From the NCBI GenBank assembly GCA_030278955.1, contig JAOANR010000003.1:36412054-36476053 (forward strand): 64,000 bases of DNA. The letters run 5' to 3'. Under the pieces are notes generated by a model that searched no databases, had not been told where the DNA came from, and saw nothing but the letters and a program-made list of their open reading frames with translations. Positions 45,526-54,776 of the stretch are shown here, piece by piece. The position numbers and the translations under genes are program-made. Positions within the stretch are counted from its first letter, which is position 1, and each line of letters opens with the position of its first letter. This DNA comes from Hygrophila difformis (Eukaryota; Streptophyta; Magnoliopsida; Lamiales; Acanthaceae).

Positions 45526-48500
45526 TCATTTTAAATCTCGAAGCCGCCGCATTCCAATTTTCTTCACGAGTTTCTCGAATGTTGCAGTCGGCAATGCCTT
45601 GGTAAATAGATCCGCTAAATTATTTTCTGATCGAATTTGTTGCACATCGACTTCACCATTCTTTTGAAGATCATGAGTGTAGAAGAATTTTGGTGAAATA
45701 TGCTTCGTTCTATCTCCTTTGATATAACCCCCTTTCAACTGGGCTACACAAGCCGAATTGTCTTCAAATAAAATTGTTGGGGGCATTTGTGGTTCAATGA
45801 TTAAACCACAACTCTTCAATATATGTTGAGTCATTGACCTCAACCAAACACATTCTCGACTTGCTTCATGGATTGCTAATATTTCGGCATGATTAGAAGA
45901 AGTAGCAGTTAGAGTCTGCTTCATTGACCTCCAAGAGATAGCAGTTCCACCACACGTGAAGATATAGCCTGTTTGAGATTTGGCTTTGTGTGGGTCTAAT
46001 AAATAACCTGCATCGGCATAGCCAATTAACTCATGTCGAGAGTCTTTTGGGTAAAATAACCCAAGATCAATTGTTCCTTGGAGATAGCGAAAAACATGCT
46101 TTATGCCTTTCCAATGTCGTTGAGTAGGGCAAGAGCTGAATCTTGCGAGTAGATTGACTGCAAATGCGATATCAGGTCGCGTGCTGTTTGCAAGATACAT
46201 TAACGCACCAATTGCGCTTAAATATGGGATTTCTGGGCCAAGTTGCTCTTCATTATCTTCTTTTGGCCTAAATGGATCCTTTGCAGGATCAAGTGTCCGA
46301 ACGACCATTGGATTATTTAGCGGATGAGCATAATCCATTCGAAATTGCTTTAATACCTTTTGGGTATAAGCTGATTGATGAACAAATATGCCCATTTCCA
46401 AATGCTCAATTTGTAGGCCAAGGCAAAATTTCGTTTTCCCGAAATCTTTGATTTCAAACTCCTTTTTCAGATATTCGACCGCCTTTTTCAACTCTTCAGG
46501 AGTTCCAATTAGATTTAAATCGTCAACATAGACTGCGACGATCACAAATTCTGACCCATTTTTCTTTATAAATACACAAGGGCTGATCGGGTTATTTGTA
46601 TAGCATTCCTTTATCAAACTTTCACTGAGGCGGTTGTACCACATTCGGCCAGATTGCTTGAGCCCATACAACGATTTTTGCAATTTGATGGAATAATTTT
46701 CTCTGGGTTTTGAGTTGCAAGACTCAGGTAATTTAAACCCTTCAGGTATTTTCATATAAATATCATTTTCCAATGAGCCATATAAATATGCAGTAACAAC
46801 ATCCATCAGCCTCATTTCGAGATTTTCTCGTACTGCTAGACTCATTAGATACCTGAATGTTATTCCATCCATAACTGGGGAATATGTTTCCTCAAAATCA
46901 ATTCCCGGTCGTTGTGAAAAACCTTGGGCTACAAGCCTTGCCTTATATTTGGCAATTTCATTATTTTCATTTCTTTTTCTCACAAACACCCATCTGTAGC
47001 CAACAGGCTTCACATTTTTTGGTGTTTGGACAATAGGGCCGAATACTTTTCGTTTATTCAGTGAATCTAGTTCAGACTGAATCGCATCTTTCCATTTTGG
47101 CCAATCATTTCTTTTCCGACATTCTTCAACTGATCTTGGTTCAGGATCCTCGTTATTTTCCATTACATCGAGTGCAACGTTGTATGCAAAGGCATTATCA
47201 ACGTTTGTTTCTTTTCGGTTCCAACATTTCCCAGTATTGATATAATTGAAAGAAGTTTCAATAACTTCATTTTCTTCTGGGTGAATATTTTCAGGAGTAT
47301 CATCTGTGATTGATTTATCACCCATATGGATAATTTTCTTTTTTCGTGGATTTTTATCCTTGGAACCCAAAGGCCTACCACGCTTCAGGCGTGCAGTAGG
47401 TTCATTTGCACTTGGAATTTGTCCTTCTGGGACATTTATATTGGCTGGTGCATTTGCTGCATCATTTATATATGATTTTGTGACTTTAGCAGCATCATTA
47501 AAAGCATCGGGTAATTGATTTGCAATTCCCTGCAAATGCACAATTCTTTGAACTTCAAGTTCGCATTGCCTTGTACGAGGATCAAGGAAATCAAATGGAC
47601 TTTGCCAAGATATTTCCTTTTTCAGTTGATCATTTCCTCCCCCTAATGTCGGGAATTGAGTTTCATCAAAGTGACAGTCTGCATATCTTGCAGTAAATAA
47701 ATCACCCGTTTTTGGCTCAAGATATTTAATAATCGAGGGTGATTCATACCCGACATATATGCCCAACCTTCTTTGAGGTCCCATTTTTGTGCGTTGTGGT
47801 GGCGCAATCGGTACATAAACCGCACACCCAAAAATTCGCAAGTGGGATATATTGGGCTCCTTTCCAAACACAATTTGTGTAGGGGAGTAGCTATGATAGC
47901 TTGTCGGCCTTATTTTCACAAGTGCGGCTGCATGCAATATAGCATGTCCCCAAGCAGAAACAGGGAGTTTTGATTTCATTAACAAGGGTCTTGTAATTAA
48001 TTGCAATCGCTTAATAAATGATTCTGCCAGACCATTTTGCGTGTGCACATGAGGCACAGGATGTTCAACAGTAATTCCAATCGACATGCAGAAATCATCA
48101 AATGCATGTGATGTATATTCTCCAGCATTATCAAGGCGTATTTTCTTTATCGGATGATCTGGAAACTGTGCTCGCAATTTTATAATTTGTGCAAGTAATC
48201 TTGCGAATGCCAAATTGCGAGTTGATAATAAACAAACGTGTGACCAGCGTGATGACGCATCAATTAATACCATAAGGTACTTGAAAGGTCCACACGGTGG
48301 ATCAATAGGTCCACATATATCGCCTTGAATTCTTTCTAGGAATGTAGGGGATTCAATTCCCACTTTTACTGGAGATGGTCTGGTTATCAATTTCCCTTGT
48401 GAACAGGCTGCACAATTGAACTCATTTGGGTTCAATATCATTTGCCTTTTCAATGTATGGCCATTTGAATTTTCAATAATTCGCCTCAGCATTATACTGC

Positions 48501-48981
48501 CAGGATGCCCAAGTCTATCGTGCCAGGTAATAAATTCACTAGTAGCTTTCAAGCCTACTAGGTTATGTATTTCTGCGGCACATATTTTTGTATAGTATAA
48601 GCCAGAGGAGTAACATGGCAATTTTTCATTCACAAATTTTTTGCCATTTTCAATTCGAGTTATCAAAAGATACTCGTGATCTGCCTCTTTTGAAGTTTCA
48701 ATGTGATATCCATTTTTTCGAATATCATTGAAGCTCAGTAAATTTCTTCGAGCTTTGCATGAGAACAAGGCATTTTCAATTGCCATTTTTGTCCCTTCAG
48801 GGAGAAATATAACAGCTCTACCGGAGCCTTCAATGCATTTTGCATTACCGCTTATAGTTTTCACTGCGGTCTTTTCCAATTTTAAATTGGAGAAATAGCT
48901 TTTGCCTTTCAAAATGCTATGCGTTGTTGCACTGTCAATGAGGCAGATATCATCTCCGACTTTTGAATTTCCAGCATCCAT
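45526..48981 (-). CDS. pol: Copia Pol polyprotein (PR-IN-RT-RNaseH), 1151 aa
   Basis: Full-length Ty1/copia order. Protease with D16-S-A (usual D-S/T-G or D-S-A). GAG-pre-integrase zinc region H154..H159..C190..C193. Integrase core D221, D284 (RLDNAGEY), E320 (NGLAESF). After the core a basic stretch 533-549 (KRGRPLGSKDKNPRKKK) with an RGRP AT-hook core and possible nuclear signal. RT from about 655 (GYRWVFVRKR) with D727 and YVDD 818-821. RNase H with D990, E1033, D1074, D1124 and SENNLADLFTKALP near the end. No stop or frameshift, so it may encode active enzymes that copy the RNA and insert the DNA. The ATG 48981 is used because the protease follows at once; gag is upstream in another frame, 170 nt away. 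Confidence 0.95.
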   Translation of the reverse strand: MDAGNSKVGDDICLIDSATTHSILKGKSYFSNLKLEKTAVKTISGNAKCIEGSGRAVIFLPEGTKMAIENALFSCKARRNLLSFNDIRKNGYHIETSKEADHEYLLITRIENGKKFVNEKLPCYSSGLYYTKICAAEIHNLVGLKATSEFITWHDRLGHPGSIMLRRIIENSNGHTLKRQMILNPNEFNCAACSQGKLITRPSPVKVGIESPTFLERIQGDICGPIDPPCGPFKYLMVLIDASSRWSHVCLLSTRNLAFARLLAQIIKLRAQFPDHPIKKIRLDNAGEYTSHAFDDFCMSIGITVEHPVPHVHTQNGLAESFIKRLQLITRPLLMKSKLPVSAWGHAILHAAALVKIRPTSYHSYSPTQIVFGKEPNISHLRIFGCAVYVPIAPPQRTKMGPQRRLGIYVGYESPSIIKYLEPKTGDLFTARYADCHFDETQFPTLGGGNDQLKKEISWQSPFDFLDPRTRQCELEVQRIVHLQGIANQLPDAFNDAAKVTKSYINDAANAPANINVPEGQIPSANEPTARLKRGRPLGSKDKNPRKKKIIHMGDKSITDDTPENIHPEENEVIETSFNYINTGKCWNRKETNVDNAFAYNVALDVMENNEDPEPRSVEECRKRNDWPKWKDAIQSELDSLNKRKVFGPIVQTPKNVKPVGYRWVFVRKRNENNEIAKYKARLVAQGFSQRPGIDFEETYSPVMDGITFRYLMSLAVRENLEMRLMDVVTAYLYGSLENDIYMKIPEGFKLPESCNSKPRENYSIKLQKSLYGLKQSGRMWYNRLSESLIKECYTNNPISPCVFIKKNGSEFVIVAVYVDDLNLIGTPEELKKAVEYLKKEFEIKDFGKTKFCLGLQIEHLEMGIFVHQSAYTQKVLKQFRMDYAHPLNNPMVVRTLDPAKDPFRPKEDNEEQLGPEIPYLSAIGALMYLANSTRPDIAFAVNLLARFSSCPTQRHWKGIKHVFRYLQGTIDLGLFYPKDSRHELIGYADAGYLLDPHKAKSQTGYIFTCGGTAISWRSMKQTLTATSSNHAEILAIHEASRECVWLRSMTQHILKSCGLIIEPQMPPTILFEDNSACVAQLKGGYIKGDRTKHISPKFFYTHDLQKNGEVDVQQIRSENNLADLFTKALPTATFEKLVKKIGMRRLRDLK

Positions 48982-49151
48982 TTCTTTACAAGAATATAAG
49001 AATGTTATTAAACATCAGCAATATAAATATTATTAATGCAAAAGCATATTTATATTATACATGGATAATAAAAGGGAAGTACAAGATATCATTATTTATA
49101 TTAAACAGGAATTATAAAAGACAAGTAAAATATATATAGCTATATAATATA
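48982..49151 (-). other. AT-rich spacer between copia gag and pol
   Basis: 170 nt separates the gag stop from the pol ATG. It is AT-rich, has a branch-point-like CTGAT and a T-rich stretch ending in AG before the pol ATG, so a 3' splice site is conceivable. Gag and pol are in different frames. Confidence 0.75.
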
Positions 49152-50189
49152 TTATTTGGTAACAGTAGCTGGCTCAACAAAATCATCAGCTTCCAGGTGC
49201 GTGATATTATCATTTAATATATCATCATAAGTATCATCGTGGGCATTATGGTGTGCTTCAACACCTGGTCTTTCTTTTCGTTTCGAGGCCTGATACAGTT
49301 CAGCTAAGTGTTTAGCTGTGTGGCATGTTTGAGCCATATGGCCTTTAATTCCACAACGATCACAAATTTCATCATTTTGTTTATGCTTTCTTGCATAATT
49401 TCTTTGTTGTGGTTTGTAAGGCCTTCTGGTATCATATCTGCGATTTTGCTCAAATCGAGGCTTATTTCGATAATTATTTTGACGAGATGATTCACCTCTG
49501 CCTCGATTGTGATACCGATTTTGGCCATGATCATCATTTTGATTTTTAAAGTGCCCACGATCACGCACATATTTCGATGATTGAGCCGCGTTCACCTCAG
49601 GGAACGGTTTTGCACCTGCGGGCCTAGATTCATGATTTCTCAACAACAATAGGCTGTTTTGTTCAGCCAATAATAAGCAGGTGATAAGATCAGAATATCT
49701 CTGAAAACCTTTTTGACGGTATGTCTCACTCAATACTGTGTTTTTAGCATGAAACGTAGAATACGTTTTTTCAAGCATTTCTGCTTCAGATATCTTTTGC
49801 CCACATAATTGCAATTGGGCCGTAATTTTGAACACAGCGGAATTATATTCCCGGACTGTTTTAAAATCCTGAAGTCTCAGGTTTGTCCAGTCATCAAGGG
49901 CTTTTGGAAGCACCGTCTTTTTAAGATTATCATATCTTTCTTTCAGCTTTTCCCACAATGCCAGTGGGGATTCCACAGTCACGTACTCCATTTTAAGTGC
50001 CTCTTCGATATGATGGCACAAGAAAATCATGGCTTTTGCCTGATTTTGATGGCTGGGATTTTTGCCTTCAGCAATAGTATCTTCCAGACCCATTGAAGTA
50101 AGATGCATTTTTACATCTCGGGCCCAGGACATATAATTGCTTCCTTCAACGGTTAAGGGAGCAAATTCCTGCTTTGCAAGATTAGCCAT
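49152..50189 (-). CDS. gag: Copia Gag, 345 aa
   Basis: Particle-forming protein. The N-terminal part has the copia gag pattern (YMSWARDVKMHL, LWEKLKERYDNLKKTVLPKA, LRLQDFKTVREYNSAVFKI), a basic Arg/Asn/Gln-rich linker (residues 205-270), and one zinc knuckle CDRCGIKGHMAQTC (276-289, CX2CX4HX4C), ending with an acidic tail. The ATG at 50189 is the first in frame and lies about 60 nt downstream of the primer site. Uninterrupted. The C-terminal stop is real, since pol starts in another frame after a spacer. Confidence 0.95.
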   Translation of the reverse strand: MANLAKQEFAPLTVEGSNYMSWARDVKMHLTSMGLEDTIAEGKNPSHQNQAKAMIFLCHHIEEALKMEYVTVESPLALWEKLKERYDNLKKTVLPKALDDWTNLRLQDFKTVREYNSAVFKITAQLQLCGQKISEAEMLEKTYSTFHAKNTVLSETYRQKGFQRYSDLITCLLLAEQNSLLLLRNHESRPAGAKPFPEVNAAQSSKYVRDRGHFKNQNDDHGQNRYHNRGRGESSRQNNYRNKPRFEQNRRYDTRRPYKPQQRNYARKHKQNDEICDRCGIKGHMAQTCHTAKHLAELYQASKRKERPGVEAHHNAHDDTYDDILNDNITHLEADDFVEPATVTK

Positions 50190-50251
50190 AATCTTATTGA
50201 AAGTTTAGAAATAAGATATTATACCTCAAATGATAATCTGGACAGAGTCTC

Positions 50252-50266
50252 CTCGTGCTGATAACG
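50252..50266 (-). promoter_or_regulatory. Primer-binding site, copia element
   Basis: Reverse strand CGTTATCAGCACGAG adjoining the 5' LTR, the form matching an internal part of initiator Met tRNA used by many plant copia elements. Confidence 0.85.
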
Positions 50267-50657
50267 TGTTATAGAAATAACTATCTTTATTTATGTATGT
50301 GTACAATAAAATGGTATATGGCTTATTAGCTTGTGTTTATAGTGGAAGTATTGTAATGGAAATTGGGATTAAATGGTGAAAGAAAGGAAGTTTAAAAGTG
50401 GGATAATAAAATGGATAAAGTGTAATAATTATGGCTATGAAATGAAACAAGTATTAAGCTTGCATAAAATTTTTCTAACTTAACTTCTCAATACATTACA
50501 TAGGCTATTTATAAACTTTTTTATCCTCTCACTATTTACTAACCTCATAATCAAGGCATATACATTTCAAGACTTTCACATGTCTAACCTTATGATCAAG
50601 GCATGAACATGGATGTTGAACACTAGACATTCACATGTTTTGTTTACATGCATAATA
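50267..50657 (-). repeat. Copia 5' LTR (391 bp)
   Basis: Identical by eye to 44999-45389 at a constant offset of 5268. Followed by CCAAG. Confidence 0.95.
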
Positions 50658-50662
50658 CCAAG

Positions 50663-50887
50663 AGTATTTTGCATGTTTAAATTCATTTGTGTTTTAATAA
50701 TTTTAGGGTTTATTCATGCAATTGATTTATGCAGAGGTAATGGTCCCATTATGTGTTTCACTATTTTTGGGGCTAGGCCATGCATGTGAAAAATGAAATT
50801 TTCAGTGTATGGCATGTGATTATTATTGAATTATAATTATGCGGCATACATCAAAGAGGTAGATATCGTCGCGAGTTATTTCATGGG
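50663..50887 (+). repeat. Element F 5' LTR, second piece
   Basis: Continues F's LTR between the copia element and element G; ends with ATGGG (50883-50887), the target of G. Confidence 0.75.
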
Positions 50888-51539
50888 TGTAATACCATAG
50901 AAATTGCCCGAAATATATATATGAATATATATTTTTGATTAATTCACTAAGTAGATTTTTAATCAAATCTATATATATTTATATGTTCAAATATTTGCTT
51001 AAAGATTAGTATATTATTTTCTACAAAACATACTTTGAAAAATTATATATATATATATATATTTGTCTTTTCAAATAAATATATGGATTTCAATATCAAG
51101 TGTAATAAGTATATGGTTCATAGAATATTTTAAATCCATATACAAGTTTATATACACATATATAAATACCTTGGTCTTGAAATAATCTTTCCAAACATGT
51201 ACACATGTATATACATGTATATATTTACATGTTTAAATTATAATGAGAATTATCTATTTTCTATATATCCTTGATTAATCATTCTACCCATATATTTTTT
51301 TATTATGGGATTATTCTAGAATGCCATAATATAATTGGGAATAATTTGACTATGGTTTGAAATTGTAGGGTGGAATATTAATCATATCTTGTCATTTTCA
51401 AATAAAGAATATATTCCTTTTTGAAGCTATGTATGACTTACAAGATCACAAAAATTCCCACATTATGATTTTTTTTAAGATAAGAATCTTAATATATATA
51501 TAAAAAAAAAAAAATTTAAAAAAAAAAAAAAAAAAAAGT

Positions 51540-51587
51540 TACTGTAGCATGCTACTGTAGCACGCTACTGTAGCATGCTACTGTAGC
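51540..51587 (+). repeat. 13-bp tandem repeat in element G U3 (also 56851-56900)
   Basis: Four copies of a CTACTGTAGCATG-like unit; GCTACTGTAGC and GCATGC within it are palindromic, so the block can fold on itself. It takes the place of the GC-rich palindromes found there in the C-family LTRs. Confidence 0.9.
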
Positions 51588-53404
51588 AGTCGGGCATTAT
51601 GTGTTTTTGGCGACTTTTTGCCATTTTTTGGGTCCCAAAGGTGGGAATCTTGATCTATCACGGGTGAGGCCTCTTTTGGATGTTATGTATTGAGTCCCAC
51701 CTCCATTGTCAGCCATTTTTCATCAATCATTCACCCCAAACTCTCCAAAAACTCTCCCAAAAGCCAAACACTCTTCCGACGAACTTCCGGCGACTTTCCG
51801 ACGAGTTTCCGGCAACCATATCCAACCAAGGAAGTGTGTAGATCAAGGATTGCAGGCTTTGGATTGTTGGTAAGATGTTAGTTAAGTTTCCTTATGATTT
51901 TAAGATCATAAACATCATCCTAACTTACGAATCTTCGTATTCGAACACAAATCGGAGCCAAGGGAAGAATAAATCGGGTGGAAGAGATTCGTTCGTGACA
52001 TCCCGTGGATTCCGGACGACCCCGTGACTTCCTAAACATCATCCCCACTGTAAGTTAACCTTACTATGGTTTTGGGTGACTTAAAATGCAACCAAACATA
52101 GAGATTCAACTCAAGGAAATTAATAAAAATCTGTCAACAAGAGAAACCCTCAACGCAGCGTTTTCGTATGAATTTTTCAAACCTCTAAAGCTGCTCAAAC
52201 AAGAAAACTCAAAACATGAAAAGTGTTCCTAAGACTTAGATCTAGCTTCTGTAAAAATTTCATAATTTTTCATGATGATTTGAAACCTGAAACCGACCCA
52301 AAACCGAAGAGTATCAAATCTGGATCTTAGAATCCTTGACAGAATTTTCGTTCGAACTTGTTGGTTATTTTCACCTTAGATCTAGACCGATCTAGGATTG
52401 GAGTTGAACATAAGAATTGTAGATCTATGAGTTTGGAATATGACTGTAAGTTTTTAGAATTTTTCGTTGAGATTTGAGCCTCCGAACTCGAGCCGATCCG
52501 ATCTGCGTTAGTACCGAAGTCAAGAACCTTGACAGATTTCTTAATCAAACTCGACGAGCAAAACTCTTACTTCGAGTGTTCAAACCTGAAAACTCAAAAC
52601 TAAGATTTTGATCCAAAGATCTTAATCTATATTGTGTAAAAATTTCAGAAATTTTCATCAAGTTTTGATACCCCAAATCGTGTCGGACATATTCTGCGTT
52701 TTTAAGAATTTTCAAAGGATGACAGTTTTTATAACCGAACTTGATGAGCTTATTCCTATCATTTCTAGGCCGAATCAATCTTCATGATCTAAACAAAAGT
52801 TGTTGGAAATCAAGTCTAGTATGTGCCTGTATAATTTCAGAATTTTTGAAGTCCATTTGATATGTCAAAAAGTCAAATCTTTGAAAGATGTCAAACCTGA
52901 ATCCTGACAGCATACTATTTGAGTAGAAAACTTGATTTTTGACATGCTTCCCATCGTTTTTCCGAAAAACTTAAAACACGAAAGTTGTTCATTGGGATGT
53001 TTTTGAGATGCTGTGCAAATTTTAGATCAATCGCCTAAGAAATGGATTTTTAGACCGAAAAGGCGCAAACTGTGACGCCAAATGATTGTTAAATCAAAGA
53101 GATTTTGAAATTTCTAAACAAACGGTCGAGACGTTGGAATCACGATATAACTATACTTTTGAAAATCCCGTTACACTAAATTAAAACACATGAGATACTT
53201 AATCGACGTAGGGGGTGAGTGCTCGATAGAGTGCCCCTCTAGCTCTTCGCATCGTGCCTATACGGACGAGTGTGACCTATGTAGAGGGTGAGTGCTCGAT
53301 AGAGTGCCCCTCTAGATCTTGAAATCTTGTCGAAACATGAAATTAGCCTTTAAGGTTTAAATGATTGGGAATCCCTTTGAGATAAAATACAATTGAAATA
53401 TCTT

Positions 53405-53505
53405 GCTTGCCGAAAGGCAATTGAAATATCTTGCTTGCCGAAAGGCAATTGAAATATCTTGCTTGCCGAAAGGCAATTGAAATATAATGCTTGCCGAATG
53501 GAGAT
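53405..53505 (+). repeat. Hairpin array, 28-bp unit, 3 perfect plus 1 degenerate copies
   Basis: Each unit holds TTGCCGAAAGGCAA: a 5-bp stem closed by GAAA (a GNRA-type tetraloop in RNA). Starts at 53407, 53435, 53463, then a mutated copy at 53491. It lies in the transcribed R/U5 part of the LTR. Confidence 0.93.
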
Positions 53506-53544
53506 TGAAATATAAACTTGAAACATGAGAAATGATATTTTTGA

Positions 53545-53760
53545 AATTGGCTGAGGCCGCCGGATCACCGGCTAAATGATACTTTTGAAATTGGCTGAGG
53601 CCGCCGGATCACCGGCTAAATGATACTTTTGATATTGGCTGCGGCCGCCGGATCACCGGCTAAATGATATATTGTTGAGATGATGGCGTAACGGGAAATA
53701 TATTAAAAAGCTTAGTTTTTATGAAATTGGCTGCGGCCGCCGGATTGCCGGCTAAATTAA
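53545..53760 (+). repeat. GC-rich repeat with GCCGG..CCGGC hairpins
   Basis: Three near-perfect units of about 46 bp plus a fourth further on, each with GCCGCCGGATCACCGGC, where GCCGG and CCGGC can pair around ATCA. Same in the 3' LTR (58970-59185). Confidence 0.9.
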
Positions 53761-54242
53761 ATATTGTTGAGATGGTGGCATATCGGGAAGAATTTTTAAA
53801 AGCTCAAAACATCTTTTTATTAAATTTAATTAAAGGCTTTGAAACCCCTAACCCATGCTATGTGTTAACTTACTCAGCGCGTTTTTGCTGACCCAAACCA
53901 TTTATCCTCTTTTTTCTTTCAGAGTTGAAGAATATGCATCGTCATATGCATACATGGGAACATTAAGGGAAATCTTTATTTTAAATCCCTGCGTTTAATT
54001 ACGACTTGCATGAACGGGCCTGTTTAACCCGTATTTTGGCCATGTTGGCCTTATATTTAAATTCCGCTGCAACTTTGATGTATTATCTTTAAATTATATA
54101 TGAATGGGCTGTTTGAATATTTTTAAATTCTGAAAAACCATAGCCTTGCATCTCTTTAGTGAGCTCGGAGAAACCGTGTCTTGCTAGGGAGGTGTGGCGG
54201 TGGCATCCCGGCATGGGTTACCAAAACCGGGGTGTTACAAGT

Positions 54243-54319
54243 TGGTATCAGAGCCCAGACTATTTTAAAGCTATTTATTTTAAAGAAAATATCTGATACC
54301 AAAGTTGGTATCAGAGCCC
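54243..54319 (+). promoter_or_regulatory. Duplicated primer-binding site with inverted copy, element G
   Basis: TGGTATCAGAGCCC occurs at 54243-54256, three bases after the LTR, and again at 54306-54319. Just before the second copy is TCTGATACCA (54292-54301), the complement of the site and equal to the 3' end of the primer tRNA including its CCA; its last nine bases form a perfect palindrome with the second copy around AAGT. The first copy is at the proper place and is presumably the working one. Confidence 0.9.
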
Positions 54320-54776
54320 GGATTATTTTGAAGCTATTATATTTCAAAGAGCCCAATTATTATTTTGAAGTTAAAGCCCAAATTTTTAGCCCAAAATTTT
54401 TTTTAGAAGCCCAAGAAATTATTTTGGGCCCAATAACCTTGTTTTTATTTAAAGCCCAAATAATTTATTTCTTTCGGCCCAATATAGTGGCCCAAACCTT
54501 TTATCCTTATTTTAATCTATCCATGGAATAAATTTATTTTTTTAACCCATGGATAAATAAAGGCATGCATAAAATTTTTTTTTTGGGGGGATCACATATG
54601 CATATGCATACATAAATACACTAACCCTTTTTATGTGAATTATCGGTAATAAGAAACACTCCTACCTTAGAACTCGACATGATCTTGACTTAGGAGCGCT
54701 TGCTAAAGACTAACTTTGCCTTAGTCCTAGATCTTAATCACTTAGAAACTCATCTTCGCGTGCTTCTATAACAGAA
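54320..54776 (+). other. Element G untranslated leader with conserved cassette
   Basis: AGCCCAAAT-type words, GGCCCAATATAGTGGCCCAA (54476-54495), CCATGGA and CCCATGG (54522-54553), a G6 tract (54585-54590), overlapping CATATG palindromes (54595-54606). No extra ORF before gag, unlike B and C. Confidence 0.75.

Larger units (their letters stand above)
44999..50657 (-). mobile_element. Intact Ty1/copia retrotransposon, reverse (5659 bp)
   Basis: LTRs of 391 bp at 50267-50657 (5') and 44999-45389 (3'), identical wherever I compared them. TSD CCAAG at 44994-44998 and 50658-50662. Gag and pol are separate uninterrupted ORFs. The primer site is of the truncated Met-tRNA type used by many copia elements. 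It sits in the LTR of element F. Likely young and possibly still mobile. The clade is uncertain (Alesia- or Ale-like by general appearance). Confidence 0.96.
50888..54239 (+). repeat. Element G 5' LTR (3352 bp)
   Basis: TGTAATACCATAG ... ACCGGGGTGTTACA. Layout: AT-rich U3, AT hairpin (51466-51494), long A run (51504-51537), 13-bp repeats (51540-51587), five diverged modules (about 52210-53035, spacing near 190 bp), two copies of a stem-loop (53211-53245, 53284-53318), 28-bp hairpin array (53405-53505), GC-rich 46-bp repeats (53550-53760), U5. Confidence 0.95.

Noticed and set aside
47773..47973. Short + strand ORFs across 45345-50096
   Set aside because: Antisense shadows of the copia gag and pol genes.
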